Of a DNA stretch of 64,000 bases, positions 35,693 through 45,030 are shown piece after piece. A program made the position numbers and the translations under genes. The notes beneath the pieces were generated by a model. It searched no databases. It worked only from the letters and a program-made list of their open reading frames with translations, and was not told the origin of the DNA. Source of the DNA: Microcoleus vaginatus HSN003 (GTDB taxonomy: Bacteria > Cyanobacteriota > Cyanobacteriia > Cyanobacteriales > Microcoleaceae); NCBI RefSeq assembly GCF_022701255.1, contig NZ_CP031705.1, positions 3,237,501-3,301,500 of the forward strand, written 5' to 3'. Each line of letters starts with the position of its first letter. Position 1 is the stretch's first letter.

Positions 35693-35919
35693 CCAACAAC
35701 TAACATAAACTGCTCTCGTTTAGCTGCGAAACTCAAGCAAGCTAAAATATCCTGTTGCGTGAGATAGGGAAAATCCTCTAGGATTTCTTGATAAGTCATC
35801 CCAGAAGCGAGATATTCCAACACGTCATAAACCGTAATTCTCATACCTCGAATACAAGGTTTACCACCTCGCTTACCCGGTTCGATCGTAATGATCTTAG
35901 CGATGTCTTGTTCTGACAT
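35689..35919 (-). CDS. DUF433 antitoxin
   Basis: 76 residues. DUF433 signature PGKRGGKPCIRGMRITVYDV then YLASGMTYQEILEDFPYLT with a winged-helix DNA-binding fold. This family is the standard upstream partner of DUF5615 toxins and likely autorepresses the operon. Complete. Confidence 0.87.
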   Translation of the reverse strand: MSEQDIAKIITIEPGKRGGKPCIRGMRITVYDVLEYLASGMTYQEILEDFPYLTQQDILACLSFAAKREQFMLVVG

Positions 35920-35996
35920 GGCATTTTTCCTTTAGCTACTGTTTTCAATTTTAGCATCAACAAATAGCGATCGGTACTTACCCCGTAGTTTCTTTG

Positions 35997-36104
35997 AGGG
36001 CTGACGCGCGAATGGCAAGAAACCGGGTTTTTCCCTTGAATACTTGGTTGTGATTCGCAGATTCGGCCAAAAACCCGGTTTCTTTGTCGGAGTGCGTAAA
36101 TCCT
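35997..36104. repeat. MITE-like element A, copy 3
   Basis: Starts AGGGCTGACGCG and ends AGTGCGTAAATCCT; the interior is nearly identical to copy 2. It lies between the DUF433 gene start and the end of the NTPase gene. Confidence 0.82.
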
Positions 36105-36176
36105 GTGAACTTTCGGTGTAAGTTAACTCGACACATCCGCCTCCTGAATGCCGCATCTTTACTCCTTCGCATCGAG

Positions 36177-39113
36177 CTAACTGCTGACTGTATCGTCACC
36201 CAAATTATCGAGAAATTCTTGCAGCGAATCGCGGCAACTGCGAAGGCGATCGTTGTTAGGAGCAATGGCTAAAGATCGATTAAATATTTCCAGAGCTTTT
36301 TGGTAATTCTTGATTGCTTCCTGTGGCTCAGATAATTTTGTCTGTAACACACCCAGGCATACCAGCGCACTCCCTTTGTTGTTGAGAGCAGCGATATAAT
36401 CCGGTGCAATAAGTAAAGCAGAATTAAAGGCGGCGATAGCCTCAGAGTAAGACTGTTTTGCCGCTTCAAATTCACTTAGCCCTGCTTGCAGATCACCCAG
36501 AATTTGCAGCGCCATCCCTTTGTTGTTGAGAGCAGCGATATAATCCGGTGCAATAAGTAAAGCAGAATTCAAGGCGGCGATCGCCTCAGAGTAAGATAGT
36601 TTTGCCACCTCAAATTCACTTAGCTGTGCTTGCAAATCACCCAGACATCGCAGCGCACTCCCTTTGTTGTTGAGAGCATTGATATAATCCGGTGCAATAA
36701 GTAAAGCAGAATTCAAGGCGGCGATCGCCTCAGAGTAAGATAGTTTTGCCACCTCAAATTCACTTAGCTGTGCTTGCAAATCACCCAGACATCGCAGCGC
36801 ACTCCCTTTGTTGTTGAGAGCATAGTTATCATCCGGTGCAATAAGTAAAGCAGAATTAAAGGCAGCGATCGCCTCAGAGTAAGATAGTTTTGCCACCTCA
36901 AATTCACTTAGCTGTGCTTGCAAATCACCCAGTCTTAGCAGCGCACTCCCTTTGTTGTTGAGAGGAGCGATAGAATCCGGTGCAATAAGTAAAGCAGAAT
37001 TAAAGGCAGCGATCGCCTCAGAGTAAGATAGTTTTGCCACCTCAAATTCACTTAGCCCTGCTTGCAAATCACCCAGTCTTAGCAGCGCATTCCCTTTGTT
37101 GTTGAGAGCATTGATATAATCCGGTGCAATAAGTAAAGCAGAATTCAAGGCAGCGATCGCCTCAGAGTAAGACTGTTTTGCCGCCTCAAATTCACTTAGC
37201 CCTGCTTGCCAATCACCCAGACATCGCAGCGCACTCCCTTTGTTGTTGAGCGTAGCTTTACTATCGGGAGTTATAATCTGTTGACGATCGTAAGCTGCAA
37301 CTGCCTCCAAATATTCCTGTTTTGCCTCTGCGTGTCGAGCCAACTGAGCATAGTAATCTCCCTCCAATTGTGAAATTATACCAAGCCAAAAATCACTTTT
37401 AATCCACAACTCACCTCTAACTGCCAGCAGCGACTCGCATTCCCCGTAACGACTCAGCCGCGACGCTTCCTCAAACACCTTTTCCCATTCCTTCACACCC
37501 CGCAGCCAATCCAAGCGATTAGCATGATAAATTGCCTCAGCCGCCTTCCCCAATTTCCGGTAATGCTGCTCTAAAACTTCATGAGCCCTGCGAGTTTTAT
37601 CGTTATCCCGATCCGCATCCAAGCGCCGCAATAAATCGTGAATTCGATACCACTTTTCATCCCGCTGCGGCTCCTTCCACACAAACGAAAAACTCGTCAA
37701 AATCTCAAAATTTGCACTACTTGCCTGGAAGTGACAACCCGCTCCCAATTTTATGTACAAATCCTCATCAAAAGCGCGACAAGCACTCAGCGAATGCACC
37801 GCCGATCGCACTTCGCGATCTACATAACTGAGCAACCGATCCGTTAACTCCGCAGTCTTATTTTCCAACCTCGGAACCCGCGCAAAATCAGACGACAGCA
37901 ACTCAATTCCCCGCTTTCTTTCGGCCAGCACCACATCCGCGCACAAACCCAAATAAAACGGATGTACCTGCAACTTCTCCCAACTCTCATCAGGATTGAC
38001 GCTGGCATATCTAATCACAGCATCAGCCAAATCAGCCTTGTCAATCTCGACTTTGTGCAAGTAATCCCTAGCATCGGCGGGAGACAAATGCCAAACCAAT
38101 TGTGCATCTATATAATCTGCGGGAATTGGGAACTTAGACGCATTGGGCCACCGCAGTTGTGTGACAGGACAATCTCGCCCCGCCACAGCAACCACAATCC
38201 CCGCTTTGAAATCCAGCGCCCTCAGCAACCGCCGAAACCACTCATCTTGATACCAAAAATTTATTCCCTGAGAATTACGTTTTTCATCCCACATTTTCTC
38301 GTGAGTATCGAACAGCATCACGAGGCGTTCTGGTTTGTGTTTCCCAGCCATTGCGGCATTCAAATCGCCTGCAAACAATTTTGGCAAACAGTCGATTAAC
38401 TCAGTATCAATATCTTTGCGGCGAATTTCCTCTGCCTTGTCGTCGCTGACACCGAGGCGCTTTTGAATTAATTTCATCGCTCGCTTAATCCCGCCCAATT
38501 TATCTATGCCTTTCAGCACCGCTACAGCTTGCGCCACCACCGGAAATTCGGCAAAAGTTTCAACTACAGGTGTCAACAATTCCATGACATCATCGGGAAA
38601 AAGTTGTTCGAGAGTTGCGTTTGACTCGCCTTTGTTCAGCAAATACCAAAAGCAAGCAAAATCATAATTGGGAAACTTAAATTTATATCTCTTTGCTGCT
38701 TCTGCCAGATTGCGCCGCAGCATCAGCAAGCCATAAAATCTATCTTGCGGTTTATCTTCTTTAATCGGTATCAATCCGAAATCGTGCCTGACTACGGGTA
38801 TGGGAGTATAGGTTTTAGGTTCAGCGTGGCGGACGAAATCAGCAACTTCGGCGGCTTGTGATTCTGGGAGTGCGCGCCATTGTTGCCAAACCTGCGGCGA
38901 AAATCTTTTGCAGCAGTTAACCTGCAAGTGTTTTAGCAGCAATGACTTGCCGTTGCCTCCATCGCCGTAAAAATACAAAATTTGTTCGCGGGGCGGGTCT
39001 TCGTTTAAATAAAAGGCAAATCGACGGGTAAATTCGTGTCTGTCGGTGAATAGTTGCAATTGGCGATCGCCGCTAATAGATTCGCTTTCAAAATCTTCGT
39101 CGTCAATTGGCAT
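36177..39113 (-). CDS. Large P-loop NTPase with C-terminal TPR-like repeats (STAND-like)
   Basis: 978 residues. A Walker A motif GDGGNGKSLLL sits near residue 50; a probable Walker B is RLVMLFDTHEKM near 285; a middle helical region follows (about 400-610). Residues about 620-955 are seven near-identical 48-residue repeats (ALNNKGSALRCLGDLQA ... SEAIAALNSALLIAPDY), a TPR variant with a long inserted helix. The plan (P-loop ATPase plus helical repeats) is that of STAND signalling or antiviral ATPases, but no N-terminal effector domain is visible, so the output is unknown. It is surrounded by toxin-antitoxin genes and MITEs. Confidence 0.75.
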   Translation of the reverse strand: MPIDDEDFESESISGDRQLQLFTDRHEFTRRFAFYLNEDPPREQILYFYGDGGNGKSLLLKHLQVNCCKRFSPQVWQQWRALPESQAAEVADFVRHAEPKTYTPIPVVRHDFGLIPIKEDKPQDRFYGLLMLRRNLAEAAKRYKFKFPNYDFACFWYLLNKGESNATLEQLFPDDVMELLTPVVETFAEFPVVAQAVAVLKGIDKLGGIKRAMKLIQKRLGVSDDKAEEIRRKDIDTELIDCLPKLFAGDLNAAMAGKHKPERLVMLFDTHEKMWDEKRNSQGINFWYQDEWFRRLLRALDFKAGIVVAVAGRDCPVTQLRWPNASKFPIPADYIDAQLVWHLSPADARDYLHKVEIDKADLADAVIRYASVNPDESWEKLQVHPFYLGLCADVVLAERKRGIELLSSDFARVPRLENKTAELTDRLLSYVDREVRSAVHSLSACRAFDEDLYIKLGAGCHFQASSANFEILTSFSFVWKEPQRDEKWYRIHDLLRRLDADRDNDKTRRAHEVLEQHYRKLGKAAEAIYHANRLDWLRGVKEWEKVFEEASRLSRYGECESLLAVRGELWIKSDFWLGIISQLEGDYYAQLARHAEAKQEYLEAVAAYDRQQIITPDSKATLNNKGSALRCLGDWQAGLSEFEAAKQSYSEAIAALNSALLIAPDYINALNNKGNALLRLGDLQAGLSEFEVAKLSYSEAIAAFNSALLIAPDSIAPLNNKGSALLRLGDLQAQLSEFEVAKLSYSEAIAAFNSALLIAPDDNYALNNKGSALRCLGDLQAQLSEFEVAKLSYSEAIAALNSALLIAPDYINALNNKGSALRCLGDLQAQLSEFEVAKLSYSEAIAALNSALLIAPDYIAALNNKGMALQILGDLQAGLSEFEAAKQSYSEAIAAFNSALLIAPDYIAALNNKGSALVCLGVLQTKLSEPQEAIKNYQKALEIFNRSLAIAPNNDRLRSCRDSLQEFLDNLGDDTVSS
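36249..37256 (-). repeat. Seven tandem 144-bp repeats encoding TPR-like units
   Basis: Period 144 bp (48 codons). Units differ at only a few codons (for example NALNNKGN, APLNNKGS, YALNNKGS, AALNNKGM), and the seventh is more divergent. High base identity implies recent amplification or gene conversion. Confidence 0.9.
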
Positions 39114-39159
39114 AAATGTGCAGGTGACGTGTTAATTTAATTATAAGCAAAAATTAGAT

Positions 39160-39310
39160 TGAATCGGCGATTGAAATCGCTTCTTGTCAAACAAAGTCCG
39201 CCTTCGCGGACTAAAAGAGCAAGGAAGTATTTAACCACTAATTGGCATAATTCATCAGTCCTCTTTAGAGGACTTTAGCTTTGAGGCAGGGGTTTAAACC
39301 CCTGCCGGAT
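39160..39310. repeat. Three-hairpin intergenic repeat
   Basis: In order: AGTCCGCCTTCGCGGACT (39195-39212), AGTCCTCTTTAGAGGACT (39257-39274) and the perfect 22-bp palindrome at 39285-39306 (core CAGGGGTTTAAACCCCTG). A partial inverted relative, sharing GCGATT..AATCGC and TTGTCAAAC, lies at 53200-53283. Confidence 0.75.
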
Positions 39311-39477
39311 CGTGGCGATCGTGCAATATCTCAAAAACAAATAATTTTACTAAAATTATTTAAGTACCTTGCGGCAAAGGTTGCAACAATTGGTGACAGA
39401 AAAATAGAGCTGTGTTAGAACAGGTATCGATCGACCAGCCAAGCTATCTTAGAAAGGACGCTAGCGAAAGCACAGTC

Positions 39478-41964
39478 ATGGCACCTTCCACTAATCCAAA
39501 TCCGGCGGATTCATCTGCAAAACAGTCTCTAGAGGCTGGGCTAGCAGCTTTGAAACAGCAGGATTACCCCACCGCGATCGCCCTTTTAGAATCCGTTACC
39601 CAAACCGCAGCTAATCAGCCGTCGGGAATCCGCGCGCAGATGGGGTTAGTGGCTGCGTACAAAGCAACCGGTAATGTGAAAGAGGCGATCGCCCTGTGCT
39701 CTTCCCTCGCCAAAAGTCCCAACTCTCAAGTCAAAACTTGGGCCGATCGCGCTTTAAAAGAATTAACCCCCCCTCGCCCCCCAAAACCACCGGCAAATAA
39801 ACCAAAATCCGCAGAAACTCCCCCCGAAACAGGGTTTGTCGCCTTTGATGCAGGAACTAAATCAGCGAAAAAATCGATTGGGGGCGATCGACCAACCGTA
39901 GACAAAAAAACAGGATTTTTACCTTTGGAGTCGGCTGTAGAGCCAGAGAACGCCAAATCGCAACCGATTTCCCCGCCACCTCCACCCCCCAAACGCCCGA
40001 CTTCTGAACCGGAAAACTCGACCGAAACCGCACCCGATACCGCAGAAATTAGCGGCGAAAATAGTTCCGGTTCCCCAACAGATATCCCCGGAGTCGCCAG
40101 CCCAGATACTTACCAACTCACTTGGCGCGAAGCAGGGCGCGCCAAAAGCCCGCGCCCCCTCAAACCGCTGAAGTTGCTGGAGTTCCGGGTGCAAGCCGTT
40201 GCAAGTGCGATCGCCCTATTTTTCCTAGCCCGGTTTGTCCTGCAATTCCTGCTGACAAACACTAATTCTCTGTTGGTTCAGCTTTACATATTCACTAGAC
40301 TGCCTATTTTCGCGCCGATTCAGCTTTTTTACCGCGATCCAACTCCGTTTGTTCAGATGGTTTTTGGATTGCTTTTGGCTTCGTCTCCCTGGCTGATAGA
40401 CGCGCTGCTGAAACTGTTTTGCGGCATCGAAACTCTGCGCGGGTCAGTTTTATCGAAGCACAGCAAGGAAGCTAGTCGGGTATTGCGAAGTTATTGTACC
40501 AAGCAAAATATGCCTGTGCCGGTGCTGAAACTCTTGCCGCTGAATGTTCCTGTAGCTTTCAGTTACGGCGGTTTGCCCCGTTTTGCTCGGATTGCTGTGA
40601 GTCGGGGGCTGTTGGAACAATTGACGGATGATGAAATTGCCACTATTTTTGCGCGGGAGTTGGGCCATATCTCTCACTGGGATTTTGCGCCGATGTCGCT
40701 GGCGCTGCTGGTGATTCAGATTCCTTACTTGATTTATTGGCAGGTGGCGCACTGGCAAGAGCGGTTGTGTGATTTAATGACGATCGAGTTTTTGCGTTCT
40801 GCTGTCAAATTTGTGGTCGCTGCAATTTCTGCTATTAGTTACGGGATTTATAAGTTGTTGCGCTGGCCGATGTTGTGGGTGTCGCGCCGCAGAGTGTATT
40901 TTAGCGATCGCACTGCTGCAGAAATTACGGGCAATCCTAACGGTTTGACGCGGGCACTGGCTAAAATTGCGATCGGCATTGCTGATAATATCGAACAGCA
41001 AAAACAAACTAGCTTTTTTCTGGAAAGTTTCGATCTATTGTTACCTGTAGGTGTTGGACAAGCTGTAAGCCTTGGTTCTGCTGCATTACACGCGCCGCTA
41101 GAACAGATTTTGCTGTGGGATGTCAGCAATCGGGAGCGCAACTGGTTGACGGTTAACAGCGCGCATCCTTTGCTGGGAGAGCGTTTGAAGCTGTTGGCTC
41201 TTTATGCTCAATTTTGGCAACTGGAGACAGAGTTAGATTTGGCAAACGCGGGAGTGCCAGAACAACCCAGGAAAGGAAAATTGTCTCTGTTTAAGTCAAT
41301 ACTGGAATTTAAAGATTCAAAACTATTTTTACAGGGTGCGCCGTTTTTTGGAATTCCGATGAGTTTGGCGATAGTCGGGGTGCTGTGGCTGATTGGCTGG
41401 ATTTTTTCGAGGACGAGTTTTTGGCAGTTGGATTGGCTTTGGGGCGATCGATCGATTATCTGGGGCTGTTTGCCGATCGGATTTAGCATCGGTACTTTGA
41501 TGCGGATCAATTATTTCTTCCCGGACATTACACCCCGAGAAACCGCTTCGCCGAGTTTGCCGGAAATTTTGTCAAATCCCGAGAGTTTGCCGCTGGATGC
41601 TGAACCGGTGCGGCTGGAAGGCCAACTTTTGGGTCGATCGGGTATGAATAATTGGCTGGGACAAGATTTGATTTTGCAAACGGCGACGGGTTTGGTGAGG
41701 TTGCACTATGTTTCCAGGTTTGGCTACATTGGCTCTTTGTGGCCATTTTTGTTCAAAGAGACTACTCGCCCCAGCGATTTGATCGGAACCTCTGTTGTCG
41801 CGACTGGTTGGCTGCGCCGGGGTGCTACTGTGGCGATCGACCTTGAAAGTCTCCGCAGTCAAGGAGGGAGGGTTAGTGACAGCGGACATCCGATTTGGTC
41901 TGCGATTTTGGCTTTTGCTGCTGCTATTTGGGGCGCATACATTATTATCCAGGGCCCAAGGTGA
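39478..41964 (+). CDS. M48-like membrane protein with degenerate zinc site and TPR-like N-terminus
   Basis: 829 residues from ATG 39478 (an alternative GTG at 39412 adds 22). N-terminal TPR-like helices (about 10-95), a proline-rich linker (100-215), membrane segments, then an M48/HtpX-like domain: SYGGLPRFARIAVSRGLLEQ and DDEIATIFARELGHISHWDF near 393. M48 proteases need HExxH; here the first His is Arg (RELGH), and the usual EFxAD third-ligand segment reads VYFSDR, without the glutamate. The protein is therefore likely non-catalytic or uses a different geometry. Further membrane segments and a C-terminal beta-rich domain (650-829) follow. Role unknown. Confidence 0.8.
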   Translation: MAPSTNPNPADSSAKQSLEAGLAALKQQDYPTAIALLESVTQTAANQPSGIRAQMGLVAAYKATGNVKEAIALCSSLAKSPNSQVKTWADRALKELTPPRPPKPPANKPKSAETPPETGFVAFDAGTKSAKKSIGGDRPTVDKKTGFLPLESAVEPENAKSQPISPPPPPPKRPTSEPENSTETAPDTAEISGENSSGSPTDIPGVASPDTYQLTWREAGRAKSPRPLKPLKLLEFRVQAVASAIALFFLARFVLQFLLTNTNSLLVQLYIFTRLPIFAPIQLFYRDPTPFVQMVFGLLLASSPWLIDALLKLFCGIETLRGSVLSKHSKEASRVLRSYCTKQNMPVPVLKLLPLNVPVAFSYGGLPRFARIAVSRGLLEQLTDDEIATIFARELGHISHWDFAPMSLALLVIQIPYLIYWQVAHWQERLCDLMTIEFLRSAVKFVVAAISAISYGIYKLLRWPMLWVSRRRVYFSDRTAAEITGNPNGLTRALAKIAIGIADNIEQQKQTSFFLESFDLLLPVGVGQAVSLGSAALHAPLEQILLWDVSNRERNWLTVNSAHPLLGERLKLLALYAQFWQLETELDLANAGVPEQPRKGKLSLFKSILEFKDSKLFLQGAPFFGIPMSLAIVGVLWLIGWIFSRTSFWQLDWLWGDRSIIWGCLPIGFSIGTLMRINYFFPDITPRETASPSLPEILSNPESLPLDAEPVRLEGQLLGRSGMNNWLGQDLILQTATGLVRLHYVSRFGYIGSLWPFLFKETTRPSDLIGTSVVATGWLRRGATVAIDLESLRSQGGRVSDSGHPIWSAILAFAAAIWGAYIIIQGPR

Positions 41965-42138
41965 GGAATAGCGATCGGATTGCTGCACGAGTCGCGAACA
42001 ACAACGCGCAGCCTCGATCTGTTTTGAATTAAACAGCGGAGGGGCGATGTTCTCGGTGCTGGTGGCGCACCCTACTATTCATTGGTGTCAACGTAACGTC
42101 AAACGTAGTACCCGTCTGCTGTTTGACGATTAGGGTTC

Positions 42139-42220
42139 GATCCCCCCTAGCCCCCCTTAATAAGGGGGGGACAAGAAATATGCTCAAAGTCCCCCTTATT
42201 AAGGGGGATTTAGGGGGATC
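42139..42220. repeat. CCCCCTTAATAAGGGGG inverted-repeat element, copy 2
   Basis: Flanked by GATCCCCCCTAG and TTTAGGGGGATC, with two CCCCCTT/AAGGGGG hairpins. Related to 27124-27195. Confidence 0.85.
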
Positions 42221-42450
42221 TAGACGTAGGTAAAAGCGAGATTTGTTAGGGGTTTCAGGCGATTGTTGTCCCGAAAGCCTACACTCTTGTTCCTTGTTCA
42301 TTTGTAAAGAAAAGTTGCTTTTTTGCCAGCCCTCTGTTACATTAGTTCACAGGAATTGGATTGAACCAAATTGCGCGATAACTTCAGTTGGCTAAAATCC
42401 CTTAAGGCATTGCGTAAAAATTGTCAACATCCCAACACAGCAAGTACAGC

Positions 42451-42475
42451 CAGCCGCTTGTCGGCTGTTTTTTTT
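42451..42475 (+). terminator. Rho-independent terminator with no annotated gene upstream
   Basis: CAGCCG (42451-42456), loop CTTGT, CGGCTG (42462-42467), then eight T residues (42468-42475). The nearest plus-strand gene ends at 41964, so a small RNA between is possible. Confidence 0.8.
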
Positions 42476-43033
42476 CAACCGCTATTTTTGCTGTGGGGGA
42501 TGAATTCTCAAAAGTGATTGAGATGTGGTTTCCGTTAAATTCAGACTGAAATCTTCCTAAATAACTAGCTCTGTTACCAAGGCTGTGATACCTTTAAAGA
42601 ATGCTCGGACTCTGCCGGGCCTGATTTAAGGGATAGCGGGTAAGTGAGTAGTTCTCAGCATTAGGAGCGAGATTAGGAACGAGGTAAGATTACTGGCTGA
42701 AAAAATGTTAGCCATTTTATCCATCACTGTATTAAACTGAATACTGGCATTCCGATCGCTTGCAATTGACATCCTTGGACATAAATTTCTAGACGGCGCT
42801 GGCTATAAACATTCTGAATCAAAACCGGAAGCAAGTAATACAGAATAGCCAATAGCCTAAACATTTGAGTGATGACTAAAAGTTTACACAACAACCTGAG
42901 ATTTAAAAGCTCTCTGCATCGGCGGTTAAGTTCCGGCCTTATCAGAGTAAATCATCTTTTTGTTCTAAAAGATGGGGGGAGCTGTCAAGGTTGGTGGGAG
43001 GAATGCGCCAATTCTCGGGTTATGTGGTGTTTG

Positions 43034-43062
43034 CCTGAAGTCGATATTCAGTTGACTTCAGG
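43034..43062 (+). promoter_or_regulatory. Leader hairpin 50 bp upstream of the RRM gene
   Basis: CCTGAAGTC (43034-43042) and GACTTCAGG (43054-43062) pair perfectly with an 11-base loop. The Shine-Dalgarno GGGAGGA follows at about 43100. Confidence 0.5.
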
Positions 43063-43112
43063 TAATTCTGTTCGAGCAAATTAATTAAAATCCAAGTCGG
43101 GAGGACTTTTTC

Positions 43113-43682
43113 ATGTCTATTCGTCTTTATGTTGGCAATCTACCGAAGGAACTCGATCGCCTAGAATTGCAAGAAGTTTTTGCACCGGAGGGCGAATCTG
43201 TTACCACAAAGGTAATTACCGATCGCAAAACTGGTAAATGCAGAGGCTTCGGTTTTGTGACGGTGCTAACCGACGAACAAGCCGACCAAGTTATTGAGAA
43301 ATACAATGGCTTGATGTTCAAAGAAAACCCCCTGAAAATAGAAAAGGCACTGCCCCGTTCTAAGGGTAAATCTGAGAAGGGCGAAGACGATCAGCAGCAG
43401 TCGCCGCAGTCACCGCAATTGGTGTCGGCATCGGCGTCTGTGCCTATGCCTGTGCCTGCGCCGCAGCAACAGCAGCGCTCGGCTTCGGCTCCTCCTACCC
43501 AAGGTGGAGGCGGTTCCAGCAAAAGCAATCGCCGTCGGGGTGACAACAACAAGTCTCGCCGCAATCAGTCAGCAACAACGGTGTCGAGCGCTGATGCCGG
43601 CTCGGTGCAGCCAGATCCGCGCTGGGCGAGTGCTCTGGAAGAACTCAAGCAAAGATTGGTGGAAGCTCAGACTACTAATTAG
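43113..43682 (+). CDS. RRM-type RNA-binding protein (Rbp family)
   Basis: 189 residues. One RRM at residues 3-80 with RNP2 RLYVGNLP and RNP1 CRGFGFVTV, followed by a long disordered Q/S/P- and G-rich tail with basic patches (SNRRRGDNNKSRR) and a short C-terminal helix (WASALEELKQRLVEAQ). Cyanobacterial Rbp proteins bind RNA, are often cold-induced and can localise mRNAs to thylakoid membranes. Strong Shine-Dalgarno GGGAGGA ten bases upstream. The tail is longer than in the shortest Rbp proteins (about 100 residues). Confidence 0.92.
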   Translation: MSIRLYVGNLPKELDRLELQEVFAPEGESVTTKVITDRKTGKCRGFGFVTVLTDEQADQVIEKYNGLMFKENPLKIEKALPRSKGKSEKGEDDQQQSPQSPQLVSASASVPMPVPAPQQQQRSASAPPTQGGGGSSKSNRRRGDNNKSRRNQSATTVSSADAGSVQPDPRWASALEELKQRLVEAQTTN

Positions 43683-43741
43683 TCGCAAAGGGCCGCTAAT
43701 TGCTGCTGTCTCTCGACTATGGTTGACTGAATGTATCTGGA

Positions 43742-43791
43742 AGTGCGATCGAGAATCGGTCAAAAAACCCTGTTCTCGATCGCACTCTTTT
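43742..43791 (+). terminator. Terminator of the RRM gene
   Basis: Perfect 14-bp arms AGTGCGATCGAGAA (43742-43755) and TTCTCGATCGCACT (43773-43786), then CTTTT. Beyond it, to 44022, only a degraded AAACCGGTTTC-type repeat (about 43938-44002) is seen. Confidence 0.85.
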
Positions 43792-44022
43792 ATGGTAAAA
43801 AACCTCTAATATCTAGCAGTGCGGTAAAATAAGCGCGATCGGGCAAGTAATGAAAACTCAAGTCTTCACTACCAACCAGTTGGATTTTGGTCGATCGACC
43901 GGACACGATGTTATATCCTGAGAATGGTTGACAAAAAAAACCGGTTTCTCTGAAAATAGAGGGTTGAGCAGCGAGACATCTAGAAAGAAACCAGGTTTTT
44001 AGCCCGTCTAAACAAGTCATCT

Positions 44023-45030
44023 TTATTCAATAGCCCCGAATTCGATTGTCTCAATAAACTCAAAAATCTTGTTCATAATTCCCTCAACTTCAGACTCCAG
44101 GGAACCCAATTCATTCCCCTCCTGATAAATTCGCTGACAGCTTACCGTGTAGCAAAAATCGTCAGCAATAAAAGCCATAAGTCCCCGATAAGCATCCAGT
44201 CGAGTCAGAGGGCCATCGTTTTTCTGCACGCTGAGAGTTGCACCCCCAGGCAAATCTAAAACCACGAAATAAGCTTCTTCATCTTCTAAATATTCTGCGT
44301 GGAGTAACTTAGAATTGGGAACATTAGCAAGAATTGCCTGAGAAACAAAATTGTCGAGAAAAGACTTGAGATAACCTTCTTCGCCAACCGACTCGATTGT
44401 TTCTTCCACTTCACCAGCAACAGGGAAATAATCAATTTTCAGCAAAACGCCAAAGTCGTCTGAAAATGCGACACAACCTTCTTGATCATCAATTTTACCG
44501 CCTCGTTGATCGTCAACTGGAATGGGTACGCTAAAATTGCCTTCAGGAGATACGTACCATGCCGTATCGAAATCAGACTCTTCGCCCTCTACTTCCGAGT
44601 AAGCAGCAATTACATCCTCAATAATTTCTGCTGCTTCCTCATCTTCCACACCTAATGCTTGCTGGAATTCTTGGAGAAAAGCCTCGTGCTTCTGGGATAT
44701 TTCGCCATCTGCGACAAACATTGCTACAGTTATTGCAAAAGTATCCAAAACTAACTCATCTGGCATGGATTCCCAAGCAGTATTAAATAATGCTCCTAAA
44801 CCGTCTTGGGCGACAATACCCTCGAATCTTTGAAACATTGCGGACATATCATCTTCCGAGTATTCAGCAAAGATTTCTGATTCCCAAAGTATGCTTTCTA
44901 AGATATCAGCATCCGTGTCAGGGGAATTTGCCTCCGCTGCCACAAGTGCTACCGCTGCTACGGATTCTTCTAAAGTTAAGCTTGCTTCGGATTGGTCTTC
45001 TGAATTGAATATTTTATCAAACTTGCCCAC
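44023..45030 (-). CDS. TerB-like acidic protein of unknown function
   Basis: 335 residues, very acidic. The N-terminal ~150 residues are helical with the TerB-type segment AMFVADGEISQKHEAFLQEF near 110, where acidic residues of TerB bind metal. The C-terminal ~180 residues (from DTAWYVSPEGNFSVPIPVDD) form a beta-rich domain of the kind seen in stress-related hypothetical proteins. No transmembrane segment. A cytosolic, perhaps metal-sensing role is inferred. Single gene; it faces the RRM gene convergently. Confidence 0.65.
   Translation of the reverse strand: MGKFDKIFNSEDQSEASLTLEESVAAVALVAAEANSPDTDADILESILWESEIFAEYSEDDMSAMFQRFEGIVAQDGLGALFNTAWESMPDELVLDTFAITVAMFVADGEISQKHEAFLQEFQQALGVEDEEAAEIIEDVIAAYSEVEGEESDFDTAWYVSPEGNFSVPIPVDDQRGGKIDDQEGCVAFSDDFGVLLKIDYFPVAGEVEETIESVGEEGYLKSFLDNFVSQAILANVPNSKLLHAEYLEDEEAYFVVLDLPGGATLSVQKNDGPLTRLDAYRGLMAFIADDFCYTVSCQRIYQEGNELGSLESEVEGIMNKIFEFIETIEFGAIE

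Larger units (their letters stand above)
42221..43112 (+). promoter_or_regulatory. Long leader region of the RRM protein gene, with a possible small RNA
   Basis: 890 bp without a supported protein gene. A strong terminator lies at 42451-42475, so a short transcript could end there. Downstream are a purine-rich stretch (42640-42690) and a perfect 9-bp hairpin at 43034-43062. A 71-codon ORF at 42869 lacks homology and is not called. RNA-binding protein genes of cyanobacteria often have long regulated leaders. Confidence 0.45.

Noticed and set aside
42121-42145. GGGTTCGATCCC resembling a tRNA T-arm
   Set aside because: It belongs to the CCCCCTT inverted-repeat element; no acceptor, D or anticodon arm can be folded around it.
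42869-43084. 71-codon ORF upstream of the RRM gene
   Set aside because: No Shine-Dalgarno, no homology, and it overlaps the leader hairpin; treated as part of the leader.
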